A stretch of 64,000 bases of DNA from NCBI GenBank assembly GCA_030685235.1, contig MU839173.1, positions 1 through 64,000 of the forward strand, read 5' to 3'. Both the position numbers and the translations under genes were made by a program. This document shows positions 13,131 to 22,893 of the stretch, piece after piece. The notes under the pieces were generated by a model. That model saw nothing but the letters and a program-made list of their open reading frames with translations. It was not told where the DNA came from and ran no database searches. The DNA is from Copromyces sp. CBS 386.78. Taxonomy: Eukaryota; Ascomycota; Sordariomycetes; Sordariales; Sordariaceae. How positions within the stretch are numbered: the stretch's first letter is position 1; every line of letters starts with the position of its first letter.

Positions 13131-13198
13131 TCTTTTCTTTTTTTTTCTTTTTTTTTCTTTTTTTTTCTTTTTTTTTCTTTTTTTTTCTTTTTTTTTTC
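13131..13198. repeat. Minisatellite of 10-bp CTTTTTTTTT units
   Basis: Five or more tandem units of one C followed by nine Ts. On the minus strand this gives spurious Lys-rich reading frames in every register, which should not be taken as proteins. Confidence 0.9.
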
Positions 13199-14455
13199 CC
13201 ACCCTTTTTGACAGAAGCATTGTGGGTGGAAGGCTGGCTGACTGGACTGGCAACCTTCTGAAAAGTAGAGTCCAAACAATGAATACAGAATACCTCCAAC
13301 TCCAACCACTAGAACGGAGCCATCTATACACCGAGCTCGAAGCTATCCTACTTCCCATAGAAGAACCAAGTATGAAAAATGAGATAGCTGTTGCTCGGTG
13401 CAACGTTTTTCACAACTTTCCACGTCGACCCCTGCGTTCCCGGGAATAGTGTGGAAGAATGGTCACGGATAGTTTGTTATCTCCCTCTGTACCACAAAAT
13501 CTTTGGTCTAGAAACAAAACATCATCCATCTTGAGTCGGCAAAAGTTCATTCAAAGACAACAACCACATCTTCCACTTAACCCATCTCCCCCTCCCCAAA
13601 GGAGATTTATAGGAACCGTTGAATTTCTTCACCAAGCACCCATTCAATGTATCTGCGGGGGGGGGGCNNNNNNNNNNAAAACACAAAAAATACCATAAAC
13701 CACACCCCCCCCCCCAAATTTTTTTTTTTTTTAAAATTTTTATTTATAACAAAACCCCAAATTATTTTTAAACCCCCCCCCCCCCCCCCCCCCCCCCTCT
13801 CCAAAAAAAAAAAAAAAAAAAAAAATTGTTGGGTAGGTATATCTCGTTTAACTTGGCTTCTTCCTAGGGTTTGAGAAGCCAGTGCGCACTTTGAGAGCAA
13901 GAAAGATTGCTTAACAACAATCGAAAGGGAACAACAAATGTCTCCTGATATGTTGCACGCAAAGACATGGCAGATGCAGCAAAGACAATGGGTGAGCTGG
14001 AGGACCATCGTGACTGTGTGACACCATAAACTCCACTTGGTGATTGTTTACATTCTGTGGATTCAGCGATGCACAAAATAGGGGGAAGCCCCACCTCCCT
14101 AGTCTCACGACGTTCGTGTGTTGGTGTTCTTGTGACAATCAACATCTGCCTCCATTCGCTTCCAAAAGAGCAAAATGATTTATGTCAACGGAAGATACGA
14201 AAAAAGAGGGGAAAAAAGGGGGGAAAATGTCGCAAATCGAACTCGGGACGTGACTGCAAACTGTAATGGACTAGAGGTAAAGAGCCTTATTTTGCACAGG
14301 TGCCGTGGAGGCCCACTGTAGTAGCCTCACCGTCGCAGTACAGCCCGTGAGAGCTCCGCACCACGCCGCTCGAGTCCGGGCCTCGACTACAGGACCATTG
14401 GATGTGTTGGTTGGGTGCACGACGTGATACACGGATATAGAATAGAGTCTATGTA
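13199..14455. other. Non-coding intergenic stretch with an assembly gap and suspect homopolymers
   Basis: A 10-base N gap lies at 13668-13677. It is bounded by runs of G, C, T and A up to about 25 bases long (13,657-13,825), typical of low-quality consensus. The remainder to 14,455 has no frame with convincing codon use. Confidence 0.6.
13668..13677. other. Assembly gap (10 N)
   Basis: Ten consecutive N bases between a G-run and an A-rich homopolymer zone. The true distance is unknown. Confidence 1.
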
Positions 14456-14778
14456 CCGTATGGACTCGGGGCATCCGGTTTTAGGTTCCAAGGAAATCAG
14501 GCAGAATCTGCAAGCACACTGCACGAATATGTGCTTTTCATACCCGGGAAAAAGAGTGGGGGAGACAGCTGGAGAGCCCGGAGCACTGTAAATTCGATTC
14601 TTCTAGTACCATATCTTTTCCCCCCTAAATCCCTAATAAAGACAGCGAGCTGGAGGATGGGGACATTGAAAATCACCGTCTTGCATACAATTTCTGGTGA
14701 GCATGAATATTGCAGTATGCTTGCAGACTATGCGTGATTTCCTTGGAACCTAAAACCGGATGCCCCGAGTCCATACGG
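14456..14778. mobile_element. MITE with 44-bp perfect terminal inverted repeats and TA target duplication
   Basis: Left arm 14456-14499 and right arm 14735-14778 are perfect inverted complements, beginning CCGTATGGACTCGGGG. An imperfect extension carries the similarity to roughly 80 bp per arm. TA lies directly outside each end (14454-14455 and 14779-14780), as expected for Tc1/mariner-type elements. The roughly 165-bp centre has no coding capacity, so this is a non-autonomous copy. Confidence 0.8.
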
Positions 14779-15193
14779 TACTCGGGAAGCTTCGATCCAT
14801 ATTATTGCTACATAAGACAGTTACCTGTACCGTAGAATCTCGGAACATCCAGAATCAAGGTTTCGGTCTGGCAACGCAGGGATGGGATTGAAGTCTGCCA
14901 TTTGCGCTGGGCTGTACGTCGGGTATGTACCTACCTTACGTGGTCGACAAACTTGATAATGCAATTGGCAAGTCTTTAATCCTGCATTGCCAACCCTTTC
15001 GATTCCGGATTTCCAAGGTTTCTACAATAACCAGCATTTTTTTTCTGAAAGCTGTGTCCAAGATTTGTGCTGCATAATATGGAAGATGTGGCCAGTTAGA
15101 GTTTCAGACAAATCCATGTACCGCCCTTCCACCATGTCCAAGGCCAGCTAGATGTTGACCTACCCAGACCTTATTTCTCCCTGATCCCGGCTT
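14779..15193. other. Intergenic DNA downstream of the first coiled-coil gene
   Basis: Balanced composition, no convincing frame; probably includes the 3' UTR of the minus-strand gene to its right. Confidence 0.4.
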
Positions 15194-17032
15194 CTAGAAG
15201 CGGCTCAGATCCAACTCAGCCTCATTGGCGTCCACCCTCTTGTAACACTCTTTGACGAGAACTTTGACAGCGTAATACTCGTCGACCACCTTCCACAAGA
15301 ATTTTATGCACCGATCCTGGCACTGTCGTTTGATTCCTTCATCTGTCAATGCGCCGAGAATAGATATAGCGTCCCCCATAGTCCAATAAACCTTGAATAG
15401 CCAGTCTTGGTAATTAATAACCTGAACCTTGAACAGGCTAACGGCATCGTAGATGTTCTTCTCCTCTTTGACCATTCTCTCCACGATGTATATTAGATAG
15501 TCACCAACAAGATAGCTGACGTCGGACTTGCCCCTCAGGATTGCGGCATCGGTATCGGTATCGGCATCGATACCTTGAGAAACGCCACCAGCCTATGTGA
15601 GACGATTCATCTCTTCTACTACGTTCTAGAAGTGCAACCTGAAAGCTGTTAGCAAGTCATTTGATCTCCCAATTTCCCCAAAGGGGTTGCCTTCAACGTG
15701 CTGTTTGTGCTCTTCAGCCGTGGTAGCCTCAGCAACACCAGTTGACGCCTCTGCTTTGCTCGACTCAGGCTCGGGCTTCTCCTCCGGTACCTGCTCTCCC
15801 TTGGATTCAGCTCTCTTTTGTAGCTCGGCGAGCCTACGCTTGAGTGCCTCTTCGAAAGCAGACAGCCTTCGGTCGATATCCTGGTGGACGGCAGCAATCT
15901 TGTCGAAAACCTGGGAGACTACTGCGGGTTGGGCGGTGGCGCACGGGTCCGAAAGCAGACGCTTCAAGGCATCCCTCTCTGCTACACAAGTCGAGAGAGT
16001 GGCATTTGCCCTGAACAACGCCATCTTGACCTGTGCGAGCGAGGAATTCAGAAGCGTCTTGTCCACATCGCTGGCTCTCTTCTCCCTTACTGCCCTCAAA
16101 ACCTTGTTCTTCGTGTCCTTCAGCTCCTGTTTGATAGCGGCCTGTGCGAGCTTCATTTCCTCGAGTTCCTTTTCGAGGGCAGAGCGTGCGCAACGGACGG
16201 AAACAATATCCGCGCTCGCCTTCTGGAGCAGGTGCCTTGTGGCATAAAGCTCCAAACCACCATCGGTGTTGGCGTTCTCGACCGGTGTAATCTTTTGCTT
16301 AGCGGTATCAATCTTCTCGCCTGTCTGCTGGATCCATTTGGCCGCCTGCTCCCTTTTCTTCTCGCCCATAGGAATCGTGGCTTTTGCCTTACTCAGCCCA
16401 CGCTTGAAGCCCGCCAGCTCTGCTTTTAAGTCATTCTTCTCCGCCGCCAGCTTGTTCTTCTCCGCCGCTAGATTGTTGTTCTCCGCCGCCAGCTTGTTGT
16501 TCTCCGCCACCAGCTTGATGTTTTCCGCCACCAGCTGGTTGTTCTGGACTTTATAGGCGTTTGCATCCGCCGACTTCCGAATGAAAGAATCCCTCCAATA
16601 GGAATCGGTCTCTTCCAGCTCTGCATTCAAGTCATTGATCTCCGCCGTCAACTTGTTGTTCTCAATCTTGAGGGCGTTTGCGTCTGCCGATGTCTCAACG
16701 AAAAGCCGTCTCCAGTAGGAGTCGTTTGGGGATGTGACAGGCGCTTTCTGAGTGCTCGTCTCGGGAAGAAGCTGCTGGTTTGGGACAGGGGTGGAGGAGC
16801 AAGGCAACCAGGGAGAGGAAGGCATCATGGAAAAGTAATCCATGGGAGACGAAGGATTGTAAGGGGAAAGATGGAAGAAGGAAGGAGTGGAAGAGGAGGG
16901 CATGGAGAGGGAGGCCATGGGAGCGGAAGGCGTTGGAGAGGATGGATCGGAGTGGGGAGGTGTATCGGGCTGTTGTTCGCCCATGATGCTCGCTCCGACA
17001 GCGTTCACGTCGGTCGGGAGCTTGAGCTGCAT
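15194..17032 (-). CDS. Coiled-coil protein CC1 (long paralog; leucine-heptad expansion)
   Basis: The main exon, 17032-15626, encodes 468 aa from an ATG. Residues 1-103 are Pro/Ser-rich and probably disordered. A segment beginning DSYWR and containing SADANA occurs twice (about 104-131 and 143-170). Residues 167-208 are six near-perfect heptads of LAAENNK type with Leu every seventh residue, a leucine zipper. More coiled coil follows to about 410, then an acidic tail. A second open stretch, 15592-15194 (132 codons plus stop), follows a CATAG acceptor and has the same codon character, so it is probably a 3' exon. The best phase-compatible donor I see (GTTGAA after residue 445) is weak and the junction is unresolved; otherwise the protein ends at 15626. 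I do not recognise a known family. Confidence 0.65.
16409..16534 (-). repeat. Coding 21-bp minisatellite (six heptad units in CC1)
   Basis: Six 21-bp units of TTCTCCGCCGCCAGCTTGTT type (plus-strand reading) stand head to tail. Each encodes one heptad with Leu at a fixed position and Asn, Lys and Glu in between. Unit length equals the coiled-coil period, so copy number can change without breaking frame or helix register. Confidence 0.88.
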
Positions 17033-17043
17033 TCTGTCTCAAT

Positions 17044-17116
17044 CTGTAATGGTTAGTGAGGGTGTTCCTCGTACCGGAGCAAGCAAACACGTGCACATAA
17101 AACAGCGGTCACTTAC
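17044..17116 (-). other. 5'-UTR intron of CC1 (73 nt)
   Basis: On the minus strand the donor is GTAAGT at 17116, the branch site CTAAC at 17056-17052 and the acceptor ATTACAG at 17044, 12 nt upstream of the CC1 start codon. All three signals match fungal consensus. Confidence 0.8.
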
Positions 17117-18260
17117 TGTTCACCCAGGAGAGATACTGTCTGATGGTGGAGGGGAATATGGGTTTTAGCTTGCTTGACTTGGTGGGTAAACGAGTTCTGA
17201 CGAGCGTGATCGTTGGGGATTGCACTTCCAACTGAATCTTTCTGGAAATGAAAAAAGGACGAGGAAGGAAGAAAGGGAGAGAAATGAAAAAAAAATAGCA
17301 GAGGAGGGAACTTAAGGGAAGAAAAGGTGGGGGAATGAATGGGGAAGTCCAGCTGACCGAAACCGGGAAATCTCCTACGGAAATCCGGATATCACTCACA
17401 CGGCACGCAGCATGCATATATGTAGCTTGAACCTGCCTACCTTACATTTCAACATCTCTACATGCTTTTTTGTTAGGGTTCGTGTCCTTGATATCAATGC
17501 ATTCCCACTGCATCAAGACTTGATTCCGGTTCCCCAGCCGCTTCGCCATTGCCTCCAACTGCTCCAAGTATGCAGAAGAAAACTCATCCGGTCGTTCTTG
17601 CGAACCACGTGCCCTTTTTCTACTCCGACTTTTCATCGTGACTGCCTTGCTTCTAGAATTGCATATGGAATTCCAAGGCTCATGCAGTGGTGCATCTCTC
17701 GGTGCCACATTGCCCTAAGGAGACCTCGTTTCAACTTCATCTTGGTTGAAGACGTCAGGCTTGAAGCCCCATTTTAATGAAGAAATCCCCGGCCATGTCT
17801 GATGTTCAAACCCCTCTTGAAGTTCCCGTTGAAAGTTCTGTCCTTTTCAGATACACGAAGAATCACATAATGTTCGCTCTTTCACTTGTCAAAACCGTGA
17901 CACCAAACGGGCTTCACCCTCTTACATGCCAACCAAGCCCCAGGATTCCCCTTTCTATTCCCCTAGTCTGTCACCCTAACAGCCTAGCAGCTTCCAAGCC
18001 ATACATAGCGGTCAGAATAGGCAAGGCTAACTTCGTAGCTGTACGATGCTCGAGGACAGGTAGATATCCCATTATTCCCATACAAACTTCTATGATCACC
18101 CCCAAAAGCTTCAAGACTCAACATCCAGACAAACAATCCAGAAGATCAACAAGCGGACATTTGCGTAATTACTGTTTTGCCAAGTGAGCGACTGGACCCA
18201 ATAAGTATAATCAGGAATGAGCTAGAAAGACGCGGTAACTTACCTCATGCATAGAACAAC
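17117..18260. other. Intergenic DNA between CC1 and CC2
   Basis: Contains the CC1 promoter region (a purine-rich tract on the plus strand near 17,225-17,340) and the 3' side of CC2. A GTAAGT-like site on the minus strand just after CC2 (about 18,240) may mark a 3'-UTR intron. Short minus-strand frames at 17,442-17,760 contain a basic stretch (MKSRSRKRARG), but have no clear start, length or homology, so no gene is called. Confidence 0.4.
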
Positions 18261-19094
18261 TCAGGCATGAGAATCAGCCGAGGTCCCGGTCTGCCGAAGG
18301 TCCAGCTTGAACTTCTCATTGATCTCAACAGAAATTTCATAGACTTCTCTCCGAATATCCGCCAATCTCAGAAGCTCCTGTATCATGTCTTGATCTTCGA
18401 ATGTACGATCTATCAGGCTCTCTTGGACTGCACTGAAGATGTACCGGGTCAGTTGATGGATGATCGCCCCGGATTCCTCAACCTCGACTCCAAGCCTTCG
18501 ATAGAGGGCCTTGTACCCATGTATTTTCATTTGGAATGCTTCATCCTTTTGCTCCAAGGCATCGCTCTTCCTCTTCAAGTCAGTCACGAGATAGTTTGCA
18601 TGATTCTCAAGTATACGCAGCTTGCTCCTCACTTCGTCGCGTTTGTCTAGCATGGACATGGCATAACCCTGGTCGCCATGCCACTTCTGAAGGAGGAACT
18701 TGCTGTGTGCCTCGAGGTCCTTATTTCTGTCCTTTTCCATGCGCAACGCTTTCTCTGTCGAAGCAATCTTTGCTTCAGCTTTACGCAACTGTTGCTTCGT
18801 CTTGCTGAGTTGGGTGCTCAAAGATGACTTCGGTTCTTCGAAAGAAGCAAGCTTCTCTTCGGCTTCACGCAACTGCTGCTTGGTGCGTTCGAACTCCGCG
18901 TTTAAGCTTTGGAGCTTGTGGGCATCGTCTAGCAGCCTCGCTATGAAGTCCCCAAGGTGGGGCAGGGACGAAGAGTGGAAGTCTTTCTCGACGTCATCTG
19001 TATCAGACTGTGAAGGAAGCAGTGGGAGCTCCAACGGCGGTTGCGTCACGGCATCCGAGATTGGGAGCGAAAGGTCGGCTGGAATCTTGTCCAT
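18261..19094 (-). CDS. Coiled-coil protein CC2 (277 aa)
   Basis: Single exon from an ATG in strong context (GACCGCCATGG). Residues 1-42 are low-complexity and acidic. The family motif follows: SLPHLGDF at about 43-50, then DDAHKLQSLNAEFERTKQQL at 56-75. The block TKQQLREAEEKLAS (71-84) is repeated as TKQQLRKAEAKIAS (99-112), exactly 28 residues or four heptads later. Coiled coil continues to about 200, ending in a mixed helical C-terminus. No signal peptide, membrane span or catalytic motif is visible, so it is probably a soluble, oligomeric intracellular protein. It is closest in the window to CC3. Its function is unknown. Confidence 0.8.
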   Translation of the reverse strand: MDKIPADLSLPISDAVTQPPLELPLLPSQSDTDDVEKDFHSSSLPHLGDFIARLLDDAHKLQSLNAEFERTKQQLREAEEKLASFEEPKSSLSTQLSKTKQQLRKAEAKIASTEKALRMEKDRNKDLEAHSKFLLQKWHGDQGYAMSMLDKRDEVRSKLRILENHANYLVTDLKRKSDALEQKDEAFQMKIHGYKALYRRLGVEVEESGAIIHQLTRYIFSAVQESLIDRTFEDQDMIQELLRLADIRREVYEISVEINEKFKLDLRQTGTSADSHA

Positions 19095-19150
19095 GGCGGT
19101 CGTCTAGGTGGAAGCTTGCGGGGAAGGAAACCGCAAAACCGAGGTCGCGC

Positions 19151-19249
19151 CTGTCGCAGGTCCTTTGTCAGTGTTTGTGTCTTGTAAATCGGAAGTAACT
19201 GACATGTTCGTGGGAGGGGGAAGGGGACACGCGCGAGCCGTTTGCTTAC
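19151..19249 (-). other. Probable 5'-UTR intron of CC2
   Basis: On the minus strand the donor is GTAAGC at 19249, with a CTGAC branch and GACAG acceptor at 19151 (99 nt). A later CCTAG at 19104 is an alternative acceptor. Its position just upstream of the ATG parallels CC1 and CC3. Confidence 0.5.
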
Positions 19250-20113
19250 TGCTTGGAGGGTTCAGCACGCGCTTTCAAGAGAATCGATGAGTGACAGAGG
19301 GCAGTCTTGGTGCTGTTTACAGGAGCATAAGTTCCACTTCTGAGGGTTGCGACGCGCTTCAAGTTGCTTCCCTTCTACTTGCTGTGTACGATTCCGTGCG
19401 AAGAGATTTGGGTGATCGATGCCCGATGGTGGGGTGAGCGCACAAAATTCGCGGAGTACCCAGGGCAGGTACCAGAATTGAACCCGCTTCCAGGTGGGAA
19501 GGAGCAAGACTATACAAGGGTCAGAGTTGACCTCGGTCATGACGGGAACTGGCAAAGATGTCTGTCTGAGTTAGTGGGAAAGAGCGATCAGCGAAGCAAT
19601 GCAGGTGGAAGCTTTCATGTCATTTTTTTCTCCTTTTGCGATTTCCCCGTTGGATGTGGTATGGAAGGAGGTGACTACCAGTACAGAGCAAGGAATTCCC
19701 TTTTTAGATGCTTCAAATTATCGACATCTGGATCCTATGCTGTGTTCCATTTCCCCGGCCTCTTCCCCAGTGTCCCTCCCATCCGGCATATTGTCATCAT
19801 CCATGACCCTCAAGCTCCCCTATCCGGTTTCAAGCGTCAGGTTCCTCAAATCTGTAAGGACTGACAAACGAGTGACAGTTTTTAGCACCAGTCAAAAACT
19901 TCTTGCTTCTTCGTGGTCCATTTGACAGTGGTCAGTTGGCAGCTTTGTCCACATGCGGCTATGAGTTCAAACCCGTTTCTGCGCGAACGTACACATGTTA
20001 GTGATGCTATCACATGCGGAGAGAACTCGGTAGAAGTAAGGCGAGAGGCCAACAATGACTTACCATGCTTGAACCATGGGAAACATTGCTAGTTGAGTGA
20101 CCATGGAATGTCA
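19250..20113. other. Intergenic DNA between CC2 and CC3
   Basis: Balanced composition with no convincing frame. Short frames on both strands lack codon bias or recognisable motifs. It presumably carries the CC2 promoter and the CC3 3' UTR. Confidence 0.4.
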
Positions 20114-20764
20114 CTAAGCGCTGGGCTTCCTGGCTTTCGCGGTGCCGCGCTCCATAGCAGACTGCTCCATAGCGTCATAGATGCGGGCAAAACGGGAACA
20201 AATCAAATCGACGCTATCATCGAATGGCCTCACGGTTTGCATCTCGCTCCAATGACGGATAAGAGCAAGGAAAACGGTCTTTCTCGCTTTATCGCATCGG
20301 AAAACATTGTCGAGTGCGGACTTATAGTTGATTATCTTTGTGTTGAGAGGGGTCACGATCAAGGCAATTGAAGCCGTGCCCATCACTTTCAAAGCAGTCT
20401 CAAGCTGCTCCACCGAATCCTCGTGAGCCTGCAGCTGGGTCTTGACTGCATTTCCATCCTCCTGGGCAGCGCTGAGAAGCTCTCTGACGTTGTCGATATC
20501 CTCCCGGATGGTCTGGTTTTCGATCTCCAGCTGAGAAATCTTGTTCTCCGCCTCGCGTAACTTCTCCTTGGTCCGCTCGAGTTCCGAGCTCAAACTCTGG
20601 ATCTTGTAGGCGTCTTCACTCACCTTGGTGATGGAATCATTCAGGTGCGGCAACGAGGTTGAGGTGACGGCAGGATGAGCCGGCCCAGCTGGAACAGGAA
20701 CATGTTCGATTTCGGGGCTGTTGCTTGTCGGAGTGCCGTCCGCGGCAGGATCGTTCGAAGCCAT
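20114..20764 (-). CDS. Coiled-coil protein CC3 (216 aa)
   Basis: I start at the ATG at 20764 (MASNDPAADG...) because the upstream open frame begins without a usable ATG and crosses a good intron (branch CTAAC, acceptor CCACAG). The order matches CC2: a Pro/Ser/Thr-rich N-terminus, SLPHLNDS, then EDAYKIQSLSSELERTKEKL, a long coiled coil through about residue 120, and a helical C-terminal part ending in basic residues (AKARKPSA). The conserved block is nearly co-linear with CC2, so the two are clear paralogs. No enzymatic motif, signal peptide or membrane segment is seen. Function unknown. Confidence 0.8.
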   Translation of the reverse strand: MASNDPAADGTPTSNSPEIEHVPVPAGPAHPAVTSTSLPHLNDSITKVSEDAYKIQSLSSELERTKEKLREAENKISQLEIENQTIREDIDNVRELLSAAQEDGNAVKTQLQAHEDSVEQLETALKVMGTASIALIVTPLNTKIINYKSALDNVFRCDKARKTVFLALIRHWSEMQTVRPFDDSVDLICSRFARIYDAMEQSAMERGTAKARKPSA

Positions 20765-20770
20765 CTCGCA

Positions 20771-20859
20771 CTGTGGATTTGCAGAGGGAAATGCGTGCCT
20801 GTCGCGGGCGTCATGCGTTAGCAGAGGAGTCATTATTTGCAACGGAAGAATTAATTCAC
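20771..20859 (-). other. 5'-UTR intron of CC3 (89 nt)
   Basis: On the minus strand the donor is GTGAAT at 20859, the branch GCTAACG, and the acceptor CCACAG at 20771, six bases before the chosen ATG. This supports the shorter protein start. Confidence 0.65.
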
Positions 20860-21099
20860 CTCTTGCTTGGACGTTCGAGCCTGAGGATTAAGTACGAAAG
20901 GCGTTTGAAAGAGCTTGGGAGTTGTCAATAGTGGCTGTTCTGGCGGCTCAAAACGAGGGGTACTGTGGAAGAGCGCAAGTGTTGCAGGCAAGATTCGTGA
21001 CGATGAGGAGGGAGAGTTTTTATAAGACAATTGTCGCGTCCGCGTTTGTATAAAAGTTACGTACAGTAATGATACAACCGCATGGCTCGAGACGGAAGC

Positions 21100-21578
21100 T
21101 CAATACATGCCCCGTCCAGCCTCATCAACATCCTTCTGGAACCCAAACGCAACATCCAGGATATCCTCACTCGATTTCTCATGATTCCCCTCCAAGTCGA
21201 TCAACAAAGCGTCCATGTCTTTCCATTCTTCTTCAAAGATGGTCTCCTTTATAGCAACTTCAGCTTCTCACGCAAGGAATGGATCGTTTTAGCGTCATCT
21301 TCGATCTTGTGGTGAATTGCATAGACGTATCCGATGTAATGATTGAGCTGTTCGGATCGTCGGGCCACCAGCGATGCTGCCACCAGCGACGCTGCTTTCT
21401 TGCGCTCCTGGCGCAACTGTTGCCAAGTCCGCTCCAGTTTCGCTCTCAGTTCCAAGTTCTCGAGCTTGTATGGGTCGTTGATCGCTTTCACGTAGAACTG
21501 GGAAAGAGACCACAAGGGACCAGCTCGCAGATGGTTTTTCTCACAAAGGAGGAAGTAACGGTGCGCTTGGGGTCCCAC
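21100..21578 (-). pseudogene. Broken coiled-coil paralog CC4
   Basis: The 109-codon frame at 21578-21249 has no ATG at its start but contains the family block in degraded form: YVKAINDPYKLENLELRAK followed by LERTWQQLRQ. It stops at 21249, while a different frame, open from about 21255 to a TGA at 21100 (around 50 codons, acidic, helical), continues the gene-like sequence. A frameshift in the overlap therefore separates two halves. The region upstream is shifted again: an ATG in another frame reads only 30 codons. I read this as a dead duplicate. A very short or unusually spliced gene is a less likely alternative. Confidence 0.6.
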
Positions 21579-21816
21579 ATACTAATATCGTTTTCGGGAT
21601 TGATACGGTAGCTACAAATGATAAATTCTTGAAACTTCTGGTACATTACATGGGCTCCTTGTATCTGTGTTGTATATGGTGCTGATTAACAGTCCAAGGT
21701 GCAAAAAAATCCGCCCATCATTCCATAACGCAGTGTGTATAGCTTGCGCGATAGAGTTGCCACATGTGCTTGGCCTGATGTTCCGAAGGCCAAAGGCAGG
21801 ACCACAACTTGACAGA
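21579..21816. other. Intergenic DNA between CC4 and CC5
   Basis: No frame with coding character. It would hold the former CC4 promoter and the CC5 3' UTR. Confidence 0.4.
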
Positions 21817-22584
21817 CTACTCCACGATCCCTGCATTCTTCACGATCTTCTCAAAAAGCTCCTTCAACCCGTCCACATCGCAGCCGAGCGTACATTGGGA
21901 CTTATCCAATATATATAGGGGGAGCTGCCCAGGTTTGTAGCCATCAGGACTGCCCGCCGGTCCGGTACGCCCCTTCTCAATTTCCCTGAGAGCCTGATGC
22001 ACAAGTCTGTGATGTTCTTCCACTGCCCATTCGATGTCCTGGAAGACCATGCGGTAGACCTCGATCTTGTCACTGTCATCATCGTCCTCGTCCTTGTCCT
22101 CCCGCTCCTCCCAGGCCTTTACTGCCAGCCTGAGAGCTTCCGCTTCGCGCTCAGGCGTACTCTGTCCGTTTCCAGACTTCTTGGCAGCCTCGTCATTGTC
22201 GTCAATAGTTTTGTAGTCCGACGGGAGAACAGTGACTTGGTACATCCTCAAACGTTTTTCTAGGGCAGCAATCTTCTTCTCCGCTTCGTGCAGCTGCTCC
22301 TTGGTCTCGGCAAGCTCATCAATCAACTCGTCGTTCTCGAGCTCAAGATCGTGCTCATACTCGTCGTCAGACGCATCGGGTGTTGAATCGGCGTGGAAGA
22401 TGGGCAGAGAAGGCGTGGTGGGTAGGTTCCACATGAAGGGCAGAGTACCGGGTTGTGTCGGGGGCCGGTTGTGTTGAAGCTCCTCCGTTGCCTTGCGTTT
22501 GGCGGGGACTTGACCAGCTTGGGGTGGGGAGGCCGGGCCCTGCTCGGACTGCTCGAGCTCCTTGGAGGGGGAGTGTGCGGACAT
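21817..22584 (-). CDS. Coiled-coil protein CC5 (255 aa) with basic nuclear-signal-like motif
   Basis: Single exon from an ATG at 22584. Residues 1-70 are disordered-looking and include PAKRKATEE (27-35), a monopartite nuclear-localisation-like cluster. A short coiled coil at about 78-114 contains DELIDELAETKEQLHEAEKK, the same ELxxTKEQLxEAExKI pattern as CC2 and CC3. An acidic block (EDKDEDDDDSD, about 162-172) and a helical C-terminal region with two cysteines in the segment CTLGC follow. It is a more diverged member of the family. No catalytic signature is visible and its role is unknown. Confidence 0.75.
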   Translation of the reverse strand: MSAHSPSKELEQSEQGPASPPQAGQVPAKRKATEELQHNRPPTQPGTLPFMWNLPTTPSLPIFHADSTPDASDDEYEHDLELENDELIDELAETKEQLHEAEKKIAALEKRLRMYQVTVLPSDYKTIDDNDEAAKKSGNGQSTPEREAEALRLAVKAWEEREDKDEDDDDSDKIEVYRMVFQDIEWAVEEHHRLVHQALREIEKGRTGPAGSPDGYKPGQLPLYILDKSQCTLGCDVDGLKELFEKIVKNAGIVE

Positions 22585-22893
22585 TGCGATGTAATTTGCG
22601 GCCTCGAGGTTGGTGTTGATTGCTGCCCTTTGGGCTTTGGCTGGAAGGATTCAATGTGCTGGAAATGTCGGAGTGGGAAAGAAAACTTTGCTAGGGCTTG
22701 GGTTTTGTGCGTTTGTTGGTCTTGGGTTAATTGAGTGGAAGAATAGGGAAGGCACGGTAAATCATCCCTCACACTTCCCTTGTTCCTTCCATTCTAGATG
22801 AGAGATGTCCACTCAAGGAGCAGGGGCACCAGCCAATCTGAACCTGTTCCTTTCCTCGTTTTTCTATCTCTCTTTTCAATCACGTCGAGACAT
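22585..22893. other. Intergenic DNA between CC5 and CC6
   Basis: Contains the CC5 upstream region and a pyrimidine-rich stretch next to the CC6 stop codon. No gene is seen. Confidence 0.4.

Noticed and set aside
12973..13449. Lys- or Phe-rich reading frames on both strands
   Set aside because: They are produced by the 10-bp T-rich minisatellite and by translating through the tRNA; not genes.
13607..14008. Gly/Pro-rich frames around the N gap
   Set aside because: Built from homopolymers and N bases; no codon bias.
15687..16556. Plus-strand frames of 96-186 codons opposite CC1
   Set aside because: Antisense shadows of the biased CC1 codons; they have no motifs and end where CC1 ends.
17412..18187. 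Frames of 121 and 136 codons on the plus strand
   Set aside because: No codon bias, no motif, and no support from flanking splice signals.
18536..19198. Plus-strand frames opposite CC2
   Set aside because: Shadows of CC2; the minus frame has the coiled-coil heptads, a good start codon and paralogs.
19262..19864. Frames between CC2 and CC3
   Set aside because: Unbiased composition and overlapping frames on both strands; treated as intergenic.
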